From: Ruminococcus sp.
GTDB lineage: Bacteria; Bacillota; Clostridia; Oscillospirales; Ruminococcaceae
Assembly: GCA_019417865.1 (NCBI GenBank)
Contig: DYCW01000394.1
Location: 1-5,703, forward strand
Reading direction: 5' to 3'
Length of the DNA: 5,703 nucleotides
Below are positions 1 through 3,730 of this stretch, piece after piece. The first letter of the stretch is position 1; every line of letters starts with the position of its first letter. The notes beneath the pieces are model-generated. The model did not search any database. It was not told the DNA's origin and was given only the letters and a program-made list of their open reading frames with translations. The position numbers and the translations under genes are program-made.

Positions 1-113
1 GCTTTGTATTGAAGTTGAATGGAGCACGGCGTTTTTCTCTGGAAGAAGCGATTCGGCTACAAGAAGAATTTTTTCCGGACATCTCTGTAAACGAGCTGTT
101 CCGGCATAAGTGA
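1..113 (+). CDS. C-terminal fragment of a small Cro/XRE-like HTH phage protein (5' end outside window)
   Basis: An open frame enters from the left edge (first full codon at position 3) and ends at TGA 111-113, giving 36 residues. It starts FVLKLNGARRF, continues with SLEEAIRLQEEFF and ends PDISVNELFRHK. The order K-L-N-G, aromatic, S-L-E-E-A, then a short helix and a hydrophobic 'ISVNELF' end is typical of the last helices of small (about 65-75 aa) Cro/XRE-type DNA-binding proteins found among phage early genes. The recognition helix would lie upstream and is not visible, so the family call rests on this tail alone. It would be a repressor, Cro-like or activator protein acting on phage operators. 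A repeat of CCGGC half-sites (99-130) overlaps its end and could be a site it or another regulator binds, though that is conjecture. Confidence 0.7.
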   Translation, partial: FVLKLNGARRFSLEEAIRLQEEFFPDISVNELFRHK

Positions 114-130
114 GCCGGACGGATTCCGGC
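99..130. repeat. CCGGC half-site cluster that can form two mutually exclusive hairpins
   Basis: TTCCGGCA occurs at 99-106 and again at 124-131, with the inverted form GCCGGA at 114-119 between them. The central GCCGGA can pair with TCCGGC at 100-105 (8-nt loop, which contains the upstream gene's TGA stop) or with TCCGGC at 125-130 (5-nt loop, ending directly before the ribosome binding site of the SPFH gene). Both stems are six perfect pairs and cannot form together. It could be an operator with three half-sites, or a switch in the mRNA where the end of one gene meets the start of the next. No U-tract follows, so it is not an intrinsic terminator. Confidence 0.5.
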
Positions 131-148
131 AGAAAGGAAGTATTACAT

Positions 149-997
149 ATGAACTACAAAATCTTGATACCCGCAGCAGTAGCAGGTGTAGCAGGTATTA
201 TCGTGCTGCTCGCCTCCTTGACCGTCGTTCCAGTAGGATCTACTGGAGTTGTAAAGGAATTTGGTGCGGTGAAGGGGGAAACCCTCTCAGAAGGTCTGCA
301 TTTCAAAGCTCCATTTATACAGTCTGTCTATGACATGAACAACATGGTACAGAAAGCAGAAATCAAAACCGAAGCCGTATCAAAAGATATGCAGGTTGTT
401 GCCACTACTATTGCCGTCAACTTTTACGTGCCAGCGAACCGGAGTGCGGATGTGTATCAGAATATCGGAAAGAAGTACGAAGATGTTATCTTGACGCCCA
501 GTGTACAGGAATCTGTGAAATCCGTCATGGCAAAGTATTCCGCATCGGCACTTGTAGATTCCCGTTCCGCTGTTGCATCCGGTGTACAAGATACGCTGAA
601 TCTGAAAATGGAACCCTATGGTATCTATGTAAGTCAATTTAATATCACAGACATGAATTTTTCTGATGAGTACAATGCCGCCATTGAGGCAAAGCAAGTG
701 GCAGAACAAAATCGGGAAAAGGCAGAGATAGAAGCGGAGCAGACTGTTGTCGCAGCCAATGCCGCTGCGGAAAAGAAACGAATTGAAGCACAGGCAGAAG
801 CGGATGCAATCAAAATCAAGGCAGATGCAGAAGCTGCCGCCAACAAGGAAATTGCCGCTTCTATCTCTTCCGATTTAACAGAATACAATAAGGTTGAGAA
901 ATGGAACGGACAGCTGCCACAGGTTTCCGGAGCAGATGGAACGATTGTGAATTTCAATTCCTCTGACACAAAGGAAACCAATTCAAGCGAAAATTAA
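149..997 (+). CDS. SPFH/prohibitin (band 7) domain membrane protein, phage-type
   Basis: A 282-aa protein. Residues about 5-27 form one hydrophobic segment (KILIPAAVAGVAGIIVLLAS), then the VPVGSTGVVKEFG and LSEGLHFKAPF stretches typical of the start of a prohibitin/SPFH domain (about 28-185). An alanine/glutamate-rich coiled coil follows (about 185-240, AKQVAEQNREKAEIEAE), and a polar tail containing WNGQLPQV, common in phage and bacterial prohibitin-like proteins. Family knowledge: SPFH proteins form ring or cage oligomers at membranes and can modulate proteases such as FtsH (HflK/HflC). What this copy does is unknown. The ATG at 149 is chosen because AAAGGAAG (133-140) lies at workable spacing; an in-frame GTG at 110 overlaps the previous stop but has no ribosome binding site and would put charged residues before the membrane anchor. 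It lies between a regulator gene and small early genes. The possible operator/hairpin at 99-130 is directly upstream. Confidence 0.93.
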   Translation: MNYKILIPAAVAGVAGIIVLLASLTVVPVGSTGVVKEFGAVKGETLSEGLHFKAPFIQSVYDMNNMVQKAEIKTEAVSKDMQVVATTIAVNFYVPANRSADVYQNIGKKYEDVILTPSVQESVKSVMAKYSASALVDSRSAVASGVQDTLNLKMEPYGIYVSQFNITDMNFSDEYNAAIEAKQVAEQNREKAEIEAEQTVVAANAAAEKKRIEAQAEADAIKIKADAEAAANKEIAASISSDLTEYNKVEKWNGQLPQVSGADGTIVNFNSSDTKETNSSEN

Positions 998-1012
998 TTC
1001 TATACGGCTTTA

Positions 1013-1048
1013 AGCGGCTGAGCCTGTCAACCGCTACCCGAAAGGGTA
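1013..1048 (+). promoter_or_regulatory. Two adjacent hairpins in the leader between SPFH gene and downstream operon (nut/put-like candidate)
   Basis: The first hairpin pairs AGCGG-C-TGA (1013-1021) with TCA-A-CCGCT (1027-1035) around a 5-nt loop, with one C/A mismatch. Directly after it, ACCC (1036-1039) pairs with GGGT (1044-1047) around a GAAA loop, a GNRA tetraloop; one more T-A pair is possible if T1035 leaves the first stem. No U-tract follows on either strand, so a normal terminator is unlikely. A small boxB-like hairpin with a GNRA-type loop, or two neighbouring stem-loops, is the kind of element phages use for antitermination (lambda nut boxB, HK022 put). The resemblance here is in shape only: no clear boxA and no N-like protein can be seen in this window. 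Confidence 0.4.
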
Positions 1049-1110
1049 ATAAAAATAAGAATATCTTTTGTCAATGAAACAAGCCCAAATAGCATAAATA
1101 TGTTATGTCG

Positions 1111-1115
1111 GGAGG
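1111..1115 (+). promoter_or_regulatory. Ribosome binding site fixing the start at 1123
   Basis: GGAGG, inside GGGAGGTGA, lies 7 nt before ATG 1123. The earlier in-frame ATG at 1105 is upstream of this site and has none of its own, so the 65-aa start is preferred to a 71-aa one. Confidence 0.85.
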
Positions 1116-1122
1116 TGACGAT

Positions 1123-1320
1123 ATGCGGCAAAAAATAGAAAAGCCTAATATTGTAGAAGAGTATAAAATAGGGAATACAACAATTCTGATTGCTGACAAT
1201 TGTTGCCGTGATAAAACACATGAAGACGGAGAAAAAGCAATGGAACAGATTGTGCAAATTGCACTCCGTGCGTGGGCGGCAGCAGATATGCAGGAGGAAA
1301 AGGCAGAAGTTACAATGTGA
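1123..1320 (+). CDS. Small conserved phage/mobile-element protein of unknown function (65 aa)
   Basis: The protein begins MRQKIEKPNIVEEYKIGNTT, continues ILIADNCCRDKTHEDGEKAM and ends in a helix EQIVQIALRAWAAADMQEEK. From memory, the pattern 'IVEEYxIGNTTIxIxDxxCxDKTxEd...Iar IA' recurs in small proteins of clostridial phages and conjugative elements that are annotated as hypothetical, and this copy fits it along its whole length. It looks like a compact beta-hairpin followed by a helix; the CC pair at residues 27-28 is the only cysteine content. There is no membrane segment or catalytic motif. It has a very strong ribosome binding site and opens the gene run that continues to the end of the window. 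Function is unknown. Confidence 0.85.
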   Translation: MRQKIEKPNIVEEYKIGNTTILIADNCCRDKTHEDGEKAMEQIVQIALRAWAAADMQEEKAEVTM

Positions 1321-1345
1321 ATATAAGAGAAAGGTAGGAAAAGCA

Positions 1346-1387
1346 ATGACGTTAAAAGAAAAAGTAGCTGAGGTGCAACATGATTGA
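1346..1387 (+). CDS. 13-residue mini-ORF overlapping the next gene (possible leader peptide or remnant)
   Basis: ATG 1346 opens MTLKEKVAEVQHD and stops at TGA 1385-1387, overlapping the start of the next gene (ATG 1380) in the string ATGATTGA. A GGTAGGAAAA stretch (1333-1342) precedes the start at short but usable spacing. The first residues MTLKEK resemble, from memory, the N-terminus of small cysteine-rich proteins (MTLREK...) carried by clostridial mobile elements, so this may be a decayed relic whose start was kept to couple translation into the membrane protein gene. With only 13 codons, chance cannot be excluded. Confidence 0.3.
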   Translation: MTLKEKVAEVQHD

Positions 1388-1772
1388 GTACATAGCTGCC
1401 GCTGCTTGTATCGCAATTGGTGTGGCGTACTATCGGCACAATATGAAGTTAATGCGACAGGATAATACAGAGCCGGAAAAGAAATCATTCCACACAGTCA
1501 GCGGATTTGACTATACTGCTGCAAAGGAACAGAGCGATCGGCAGCAGCGTCTTCTACGGCAATACGAGCAGGTCAATCGGTTGCAGGATGATTTGATTGT
1601 TGCACGCAAGTCTGGTGAAACAATGACAATACAGCTATCCCGTTATGACCATTGTGGAGAGTTGCAGTCTCTTTCCATGGATGTGCCGCCGGAATGGTTG
1701 CAGGAATTTACACGGCTGGCACTGGACGATTTGACGGAAAAGTGCAGCACTTCCCTAAATGCGAAAAAATAA
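1380..1772 (+). CDS. Small single-pass membrane protein with cytoplasmic helical domain, unknown function (130 aa)
   Basis: Residues about 3-19 (EYIAAAACIAIGVAYYR) form one short hydrophobic helix. A polar, charged region follows (residues about 20-75), with a likely helix KEQSDRQQRLLRQYEQVNRL, then a compact C-terminal part with VPPEWLQEFTRLALDDLTEK. The positively charged residues just after the anchor predict N-out, C-in topology, so most of the protein would be cytoplasmic. GAGGTG (1370-1375) lies 4 nt before the ATG, a tight but usable spacing, and the start overlaps the 13-codon mini-ORF, which suggests translational coupling. I do not recognise the family. Together with the SPFH protein it gives two membrane-anchored products in an otherwise DNA-metabolism region; a link to membrane-associated replication or superinfection exclusion is only a guess. 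Confidence 0.8.
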   Translation: MIEYIAAAACIAIGVAYYRHNMKLMRQDNTEPEKKSFHTVSGFDYTAAKEQSDRQQRLLRQYEQVNRLQDDLIVARKSGETMTIQLSRYDHCGELQSLSMDVPPEWLQEFTRLALDDLTEKCSTSLNAKK

Positions 1773-1789
1773 TTCTTTGAAAAACGGTT

Positions 1790-1832
1790 ATGAAAAGCGG
1801 ATGAAAAGCAGAATGAAAAGCCGGCTTTTCAT
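1790..1832. repeat. Three direct ATGAAAAGC repeats plus an inverted copy forming a perfect 20-bp palindrome
   Basis: ATGAAAAGC is present at 1790-1798, 1801-1809 and 1813-1821, and in reverse complement at 1824-1832. Start-to-start distances are 11 and 12 bp, about one helical turn, so the copies face the same side of the DNA. The third copy and the inverted copy make a perfect palindrome, ATGAAAAGCC (1813-1822) followed by GGCTTTTCAT (1823-1832). In RNA the second copy, as GATGAAAAGC (1800-1809), could instead pair with 1824-1833. The cluster ends 25 bp before the start of the zinc-ribbon/coiled-coil gene. An operator, possibly for that protein, or a small iteron-like site are the main options. 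No U-tract follows. Confidence 0.7.
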
Positions 1833-1857
1833 CACGATAGGGGAGTGATAAAAAGTT

Positions 1858-2166
1858 ATGATTAAGTACTGTAAAAACTGCAACATAGAAATTGCTGACA
1901 CGAACTATGACACGCTGGGGCGATTCAATGCCGTGCAGCGTTGTCCAGAATGCCAGTATCAACATAAGCTAAATTTGAACCGAGGATACCGCAGAAAGAA
2001 AAAACTAGAACGAGAAATCGAAGAACTTTCAGAAATGAATGACTTAGAGGAAACAGCAAAATACAGCCGCTGTAACAAACATCTGATAATGAAACAAAAC
2101 AAGCTTCTGAAAGCGGAAAACAAGTTGCTTCATGAGAGCAACGCTCAATTACGGGCAAAAAAATAA
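1858..2166 (+). CDS. Zinc-ribbon plus basic coiled-coil protein, possible DNA-binding regulator (102 aa)
   Basis: Residues 5-32 contain two CxxC knuckles, C5-x2-C8 and C29-x2-C32, as expected for a zinc ribbon. A basic patch RGYRRKKK (42-49) comes next, followed by a long charged helix with leucines at heptad-like spacing (about 50-100, ending ENKLLHESNAQLRA), predicted to be a coiled coil. The order zinc ribbon, basic patch, coil suggests a dimeric nucleic-acid-binding protein, but I do not recognise a named family. GGGGAG (1840-1845) precedes the ATG by 12 nt, a longer spacing than its neighbours, so translation may be modest or controlled. The repeat/palindrome cluster just upstream is a candidate autoregulatory site. 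Its last codons are overlapped by a predicted minus-strand antisense RNA that terminates at 2157-2163. Confidence 0.88.
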   Translation: MIKYCKNCNIEIADTNYDTLGRFNAVQRCPECQYQHKLNLNRGYRRKKKLEREIEELSEMNDLEETAKYSRCNKHLIMKQNKLLKAENKLLHESNAQLRAKK

Positions 2167-2197
2167 TCCCCATGCTGCTGGCACAGCACAGGGATTA
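2157..2197 (-). terminator. Intrinsic terminator on the minus strand
   Basis: On the minus strand TAATCCC (2197-2191) pairs with GGGATTA (2170-2164), and TGCTG-type arms (2188-2184 with 2177-2173) close a 6-nt loop. Between them, positions 2190/2171 and 2189/2172 make U.G and G.U wobble pairs in the minus-strand RNA, giving a continuous stem of about 14 bp. The same positions are A/C mismatches in plus-strand RNA. Seven T residues (2163-2157 on the minus strand) follow directly. On the plus strand the hairpin is followed by an A-rich run, so it should terminate only leftward transcription. There is no minus-strand protein gene for it to serve. Confidence 0.75.
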
Positions 2198-2213
2198 CAA
2201 TAAAAAATGTGCT
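2157..2213 (-). ncRNA. Predicted short antisense RNA of about 57 nt (OOP-like arrangement)
   Basis: The minus strand carries a near-consensus promoter (2219-2247), a predicted start at about 2211-2213, and an intrinsic terminator whose U-run ends at 2157. The transcript would be only 55-60 nt, mostly terminator hairpin, with a 5' single-stranded stretch including a run of U. It contains no useful ORF. It would be antisense to the last ten bases of the zinc-ribbon/coiled-coil gene and to most of the leader of the PP-loop gene, stopping short of that gene's ribosome binding site. Lambda OOP RNA has the same design: a short antisense transcript between early genes, overlapping the 3' end of cII. 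No sequence similarity to OOP is claimed. The call rests on promoter plus terminator signals only. Confidence 0.5.
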
Positions 2214-2218
2214 ATCCT

Positions 2219-2247
2219 ATTTTATCATAGGGAGAAAGGAAAGTCAA
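2219..2247 (-). promoter_or_regulatory. Sigma-A-type promoter on the minus strand
   Basis: Reading leftward, TTGACT (2247-2242) is a 5/6 match to the -35 consensus and TAAAAT (2224-2219) is a 5/6 match to the -10. The spacer is exactly 17 nt, and TG one base before the -10 (2227-2226) gives an extended -10. Transcription would start near 2211-2213. The -35 falls between the ribosome binding site and GTG start of the plus-strand PP-loop gene, so polymerase binding here could also interfere with rightward transcription. Confidence 0.6.
2236..2240 (+). promoter_or_regulatory. Ribosome binding site supporting the GTG start at 2250
   Basis: AAGGA lies 9 nt before GTG 2250. The in-frame ATG at 2172 has no such site and lies inside the terminator hairpin, so it is not favoured. 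Confidence 0.7.
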
Positions 2248-2249
2248 GG

Positions 2250-3101
2250 GTGGATAAAGAAAAATTGGCAATTGAGCGAATCAAAATGGCAGCGGCTATG
2301 TCAGAGCACTTCTACAAAAAGCCCGTTTTACTCTGCTACAGCGGTGGAAAAGACAGCGATGTTCTGCTGGAGCTTGCAAAGCGTTCCAGTGTTCGTTTTG
2401 AGGTGCAGCACAGTCACACGACTGTGGATGCACCGCAAACAGTATACCATGTGCGTGACACCTTTCATGCTCTTGAAATGAAAGGGATTTCTTGCACAAT
2501 CAATATGCCGAAAATGACAATGTGGCAGCTGATTGTGCATAAGAAAATACCGCCCACAAGACTGATTCGGTATTGCTGCTCTGAATTGAAAGAGCAAGCC
2601 GGAAAAAATAGGCATATTCTGACGGGTGTGCGATGGGCAGAATCCGTGAAGCGAAAAAAACGTGGTATTTATGAATCCATTGAATCGAAGCGGGACAGAA
2701 GAATTATTTTATCAAATGATAATGATGATAAGAGGATGCTGACAGAGCGTTGCCAACAGAATGCGAAAGTCGTAACAAATCCCATCATAGACTGGACGGA
2801 TACAGAGATTATGGATTTCATTCAGGCAGAGAAAATCAACATGAATCCAATGTACAGCAATGGCTATTGCCGTGTAGGGTGTATTGGCTGTCCAATGGTT
2901 GGTCGGCATACACGAGAAAAAGAATTTTCGGATTATCCTACCTACCAAAGAGCGTACATCCATGCATTTGAAAAGATGTTGGCAGCACGAAAAGCGGCGG
3001 GAATGCGTTGTGACACAAAATGGACATCCGGTCGTGGCGTATTCGAGTGGTGGATGGAAAATCCAGATTATATTGATGGGCAGATGGAATTTAACTTGTA
3101 A
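2250..3101 (+). CDS. PAPS-reductase-family (PP-loop) protein with C-terminal cysteine cluster
   Basis: A 283-aa protein from GTG. SGGKDS (residues 31-36, in LLCYSGGKDSDVLLELA) is the PP-loop that binds the phosphates of ATP or a nucleotide in the adenine nucleotide alpha-hydrolase/PAPS reductase superfamily. It is followed by HTTVDAPQTVYHVRD, a CC pair (109-110, in RYCCSELK), TGVRWAES, and NPIIDWTDTEIMDFI (177-191). C207, C211 and C214 (GYCRVGCIGCPM) together with the CC pair could hold an iron-sulfur cluster, as in DndC-like members. Phage copies are common and their function is mostly unknown. The lack of sulfate-activation genes nearby makes sulfate assimilation unlikely; a role in DNA or RNA modification is inference. 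The GTG is chosen from its ribosome binding site; ATG 2286 is a shorter alternative. Its leader is overlapped by the predicted antisense RNA. Confidence 0.92.
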   Translation: MDKEKLAIERIKMAAAMSEHFYKKPVLLCYSGGKDSDVLLELAKRSSVRFEVQHSHTTVDAPQTVYHVRDTFHALEMKGISCTINMPKMTMWQLIVHKKIPPTRLIRYCCSELKEQAGKNRHILTGVRWAESVKRKKRGIYESIESKRDRRIILSNDNDDKRMLTERCQQNAKVVTNPIIDWTDTEIMDFIQAEKINMNPMYSNGYCRVGCIGCPMVGRHTREKEFSDYPTYQRAYIHAFEKMLAARKAAGMRCDTKWTSGRGVFEWWMENPDYIDGQMEFNL

Positions 3102-3104
3102 GAT

Positions 3105-3110
3105 GGAGGA
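3105..3110 (+). promoter_or_regulatory. Ribosome binding site fixing the start at 3119
   Basis: GGAGGA lies 8 nt before ATG 3119 but only 2 nt before the in-frame ATG 3113, so 3119 is preferred. Confidence 0.75.
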
Positions 3111-3118
3111 ATATGAGG

Positions 3119-3277
3119 ATGAGCAATGAAAAATGCGTGAACTGCGGAATCAGCGGTGTACCGCTGTATCTGGGATTGGACGGACACCTGCACTGCTGTG
3201 ATTGTATCGGCATGTTAATTCCAGACAATCCAAAATTGAAAGAGCATGAGGAGAAACAGAAACATGAAAAGAACTGA
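3119..3277 (+). CDS. Tiny zinc-knuckle protein (52 aa)
   Basis: The protein starts MSNEKCVNCGISGVPLYLG, continues LDGHLHCCDCIGMLIPD and ends in a lysine/glutamate-rich tail. C6-x2-C9 and C26-x2-C29 make a classic four-cysteine zinc ribbon; C27 and H23/H25 are extra possible ligands. It begins 17 nt after the stop of the PP-loop gene with an ideal ribosome binding site and overlaps the next gene by 14 nt. Such tiny metal-binding proteins are typical of phage early regions and may act as transcription modulators or adaptors, but no function can be assigned. An inverted repeat with 7-bp arms, CAGCGGT and ACCGCTG (3151-3166), lies inside the coding region. The frame is short but the start signal and cysteine spacing support it well. 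Confidence 0.85.
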   Translation: MSNEKCVNCGISGVPLYLGLDGHLHCCDCIGMLIPDNPKLKEHEEKQKHEKN

Positions 3278-3512
3278 TGATTTTGCATCATTTACGGATG
3301 CTGCTGCCTGCATGGTCAATACATACGGCGGAAATATGGAGAGCGAAGAAGAAGTAAATGCTGTCTTGGACAGGCTGTATAGAGTCTTGTTGCACCGAGA
3401 AAATGCTCGTCTTTATCGTAAAACTTATACGATTGGCACCGAATTAACACCGAAAGAACAGTACATCTATGACACGCTGTTGGAGGGGGTCGAACAACGT
3501 GATACGGTATGA
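3264..3512 (+). CDS. Small helical protein of unknown function (82 aa)
   Basis: I do not recognise a family. The sequence is soluble and mostly helical: MKRTDDFASFTDAAACMVNT, then an acidic helix ESEEEVNAVLDRLYRVLLH, an arginine-rich stretch ENARLYRKTY, and LTPKEQYIYDTLLEGVEQ at the end. There is no membrane segment and no metal site (one cysteine, C16). GAGGAG (3248-3253) lies 10 nt before ATG 3264; the in-frame ATG 3246 is upstream of that site and is not favoured. Both ends overlap neighbours by 14 nt, which indicates that the three small genes from 3119 to 3729 are translated as a coupled set. Confidence 0.82.
   Translation: MKRTDDFASFTDAAACMVNTYGGNMESEEEVNAVLDRLYRVLLHRENARLYRKTYTIGTELTPKEQYIYDTLLEGVEQRDTV
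3482..3489 (+). promoter_or_regulatory. Strong ribosome binding site inside the upstream gene, fixing the GTG start at 3499
   Basis: GGAGGGGG lies 9 nt before GTG 3499. The upstream in-frame ATG 3469 has no such signal, and homologues I recall start at the residues MIxYEN that follow this GTG. Confidence 0.8.
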
Positions 3513-3729
3513 AAATGACTGCAACTGCTGCGAGGTTTGCAGGGGCTGTGGTCTGCGGCGTGTGCCGCACTGCTATTGCGATGGCTGCGGTGAAGAAGTT
3601 GCAGGAGAAGAGGAATTGAAACGGATTCCTTTTCTTTCGGAGTGGCTGTGTGAGAATTGTTTTAGAATTTTGGTGGATTCCATGACAGAGCGAATCACAG
3701 CAAATGCATTGATGATGCAGGAGGTTTGA
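3499..3729 (+). CDS. Cysteine-rich double-knuckle small phage/mobile-element protein (76 aa)
   Basis: From GTG the protein reads MIRYENDCNCCEVCRGCG, LRRVPHCYCDGCGEEVAG, and later FLSEWLCENCFRILVDS, with ten cysteines (8, 10, 11, 14, 17, 25, 27, 30, 51, 54). C27-x2-C30 with C51-x2-C54 makes a zinc ribbon; C14-x2-C17 and C8/C10/C11/C25 may make a second metal site. From memory this matches a recurring clostridial phage/mobile-element family with the pattern M-I-x-Y-E-N-x-C...VPxxYCDxCG...LCxxC. In that family the first cluster is usually C-x2-C-P-P-E-M-G-C; here it is replaced by a denser cysteine run. Overlaps the previous gene by 14 nt and ends 1 nt before the RecT-like gene. Function is unknown; zinc binding is a confident inference. 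Confidence 0.88.
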   Translation: MIRYENDCNCCEVCRGCGLRRVPHCYCDGCGEEVAGEEELKRIPFLSEWLCENCFRILVDSMTERITANALMMQEV

Positions 3730-3730
3730 T

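Noticed and set aside
110..148. GTG 110 as the start of the SPFH gene
   Set aside because: It has no ribosome binding site and would add a charged leader before the membrane anchor; ATG 149 has AAAGGAAG upstream.
634..981. Minus-strand frame of 115 aa opposite the SPFH gene
   Set aside because: Its serine/alanine-rich product is the mirror of the SPFH coiled-coil codons; there is no domain or start signal.
999..1030. Minus-strand promoter with perfect -35 TTGACA (1030-1025)
   Set aside because: The best -10 nearby (TATAGA, 1004-999) is 20 nt away, and the -35 lies in a hairpin stem; no terminator or gene follows.
1035..1055. ACCC-GAAA-GGGT hairpin as an intrinsic terminator
   Set aside because: The sequence after it is A-rich, not T-rich, on the plus strand, and the minus strand also lacks a T-tract past the paired hairpins.
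1068..1098. Plus-strand promoter TTGTCA ... CATAAA before the 1123 gene
   Set aside because: The -10 match is only 4/6 and the spacer is 19 nt; too weak to annotate, though an internal promoter in this gap is possible.
1027..1488. Long minus-strand open frames across 1027-1488
   Set aside because: They run antisense to the 65-aa gene and the start of the 130-aa gene, both of which have strong start signals. The predicted proteins are cysteine/phenylalanine-rich without any recognisable domain, and no minus-strand ribosome binding site was seen.
1790..1832. Short repeats as a CRISPR array
   Set aside because: The repeats are 9 nt with 2-3 nt between them, nothing like CRISPR repeat and spacer sizes, and no cas gene is present.
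2172..2249. N-terminal extension of the PP-loop protein from ATG 2172
   Set aside because: There is no ribosome binding site, the ATG lies in the minus-strand terminator hairpin, and the extra 26 residues do not look like the family's N-terminus. GTG 2250 has AAGGA at good spacing.
2750..3129. Plus-strand frames at 2750-2971 and 2884-3129
   Set aside because: Both overlap the PP-loop gene in other frames, without start signals or domains; they are shadow frames.
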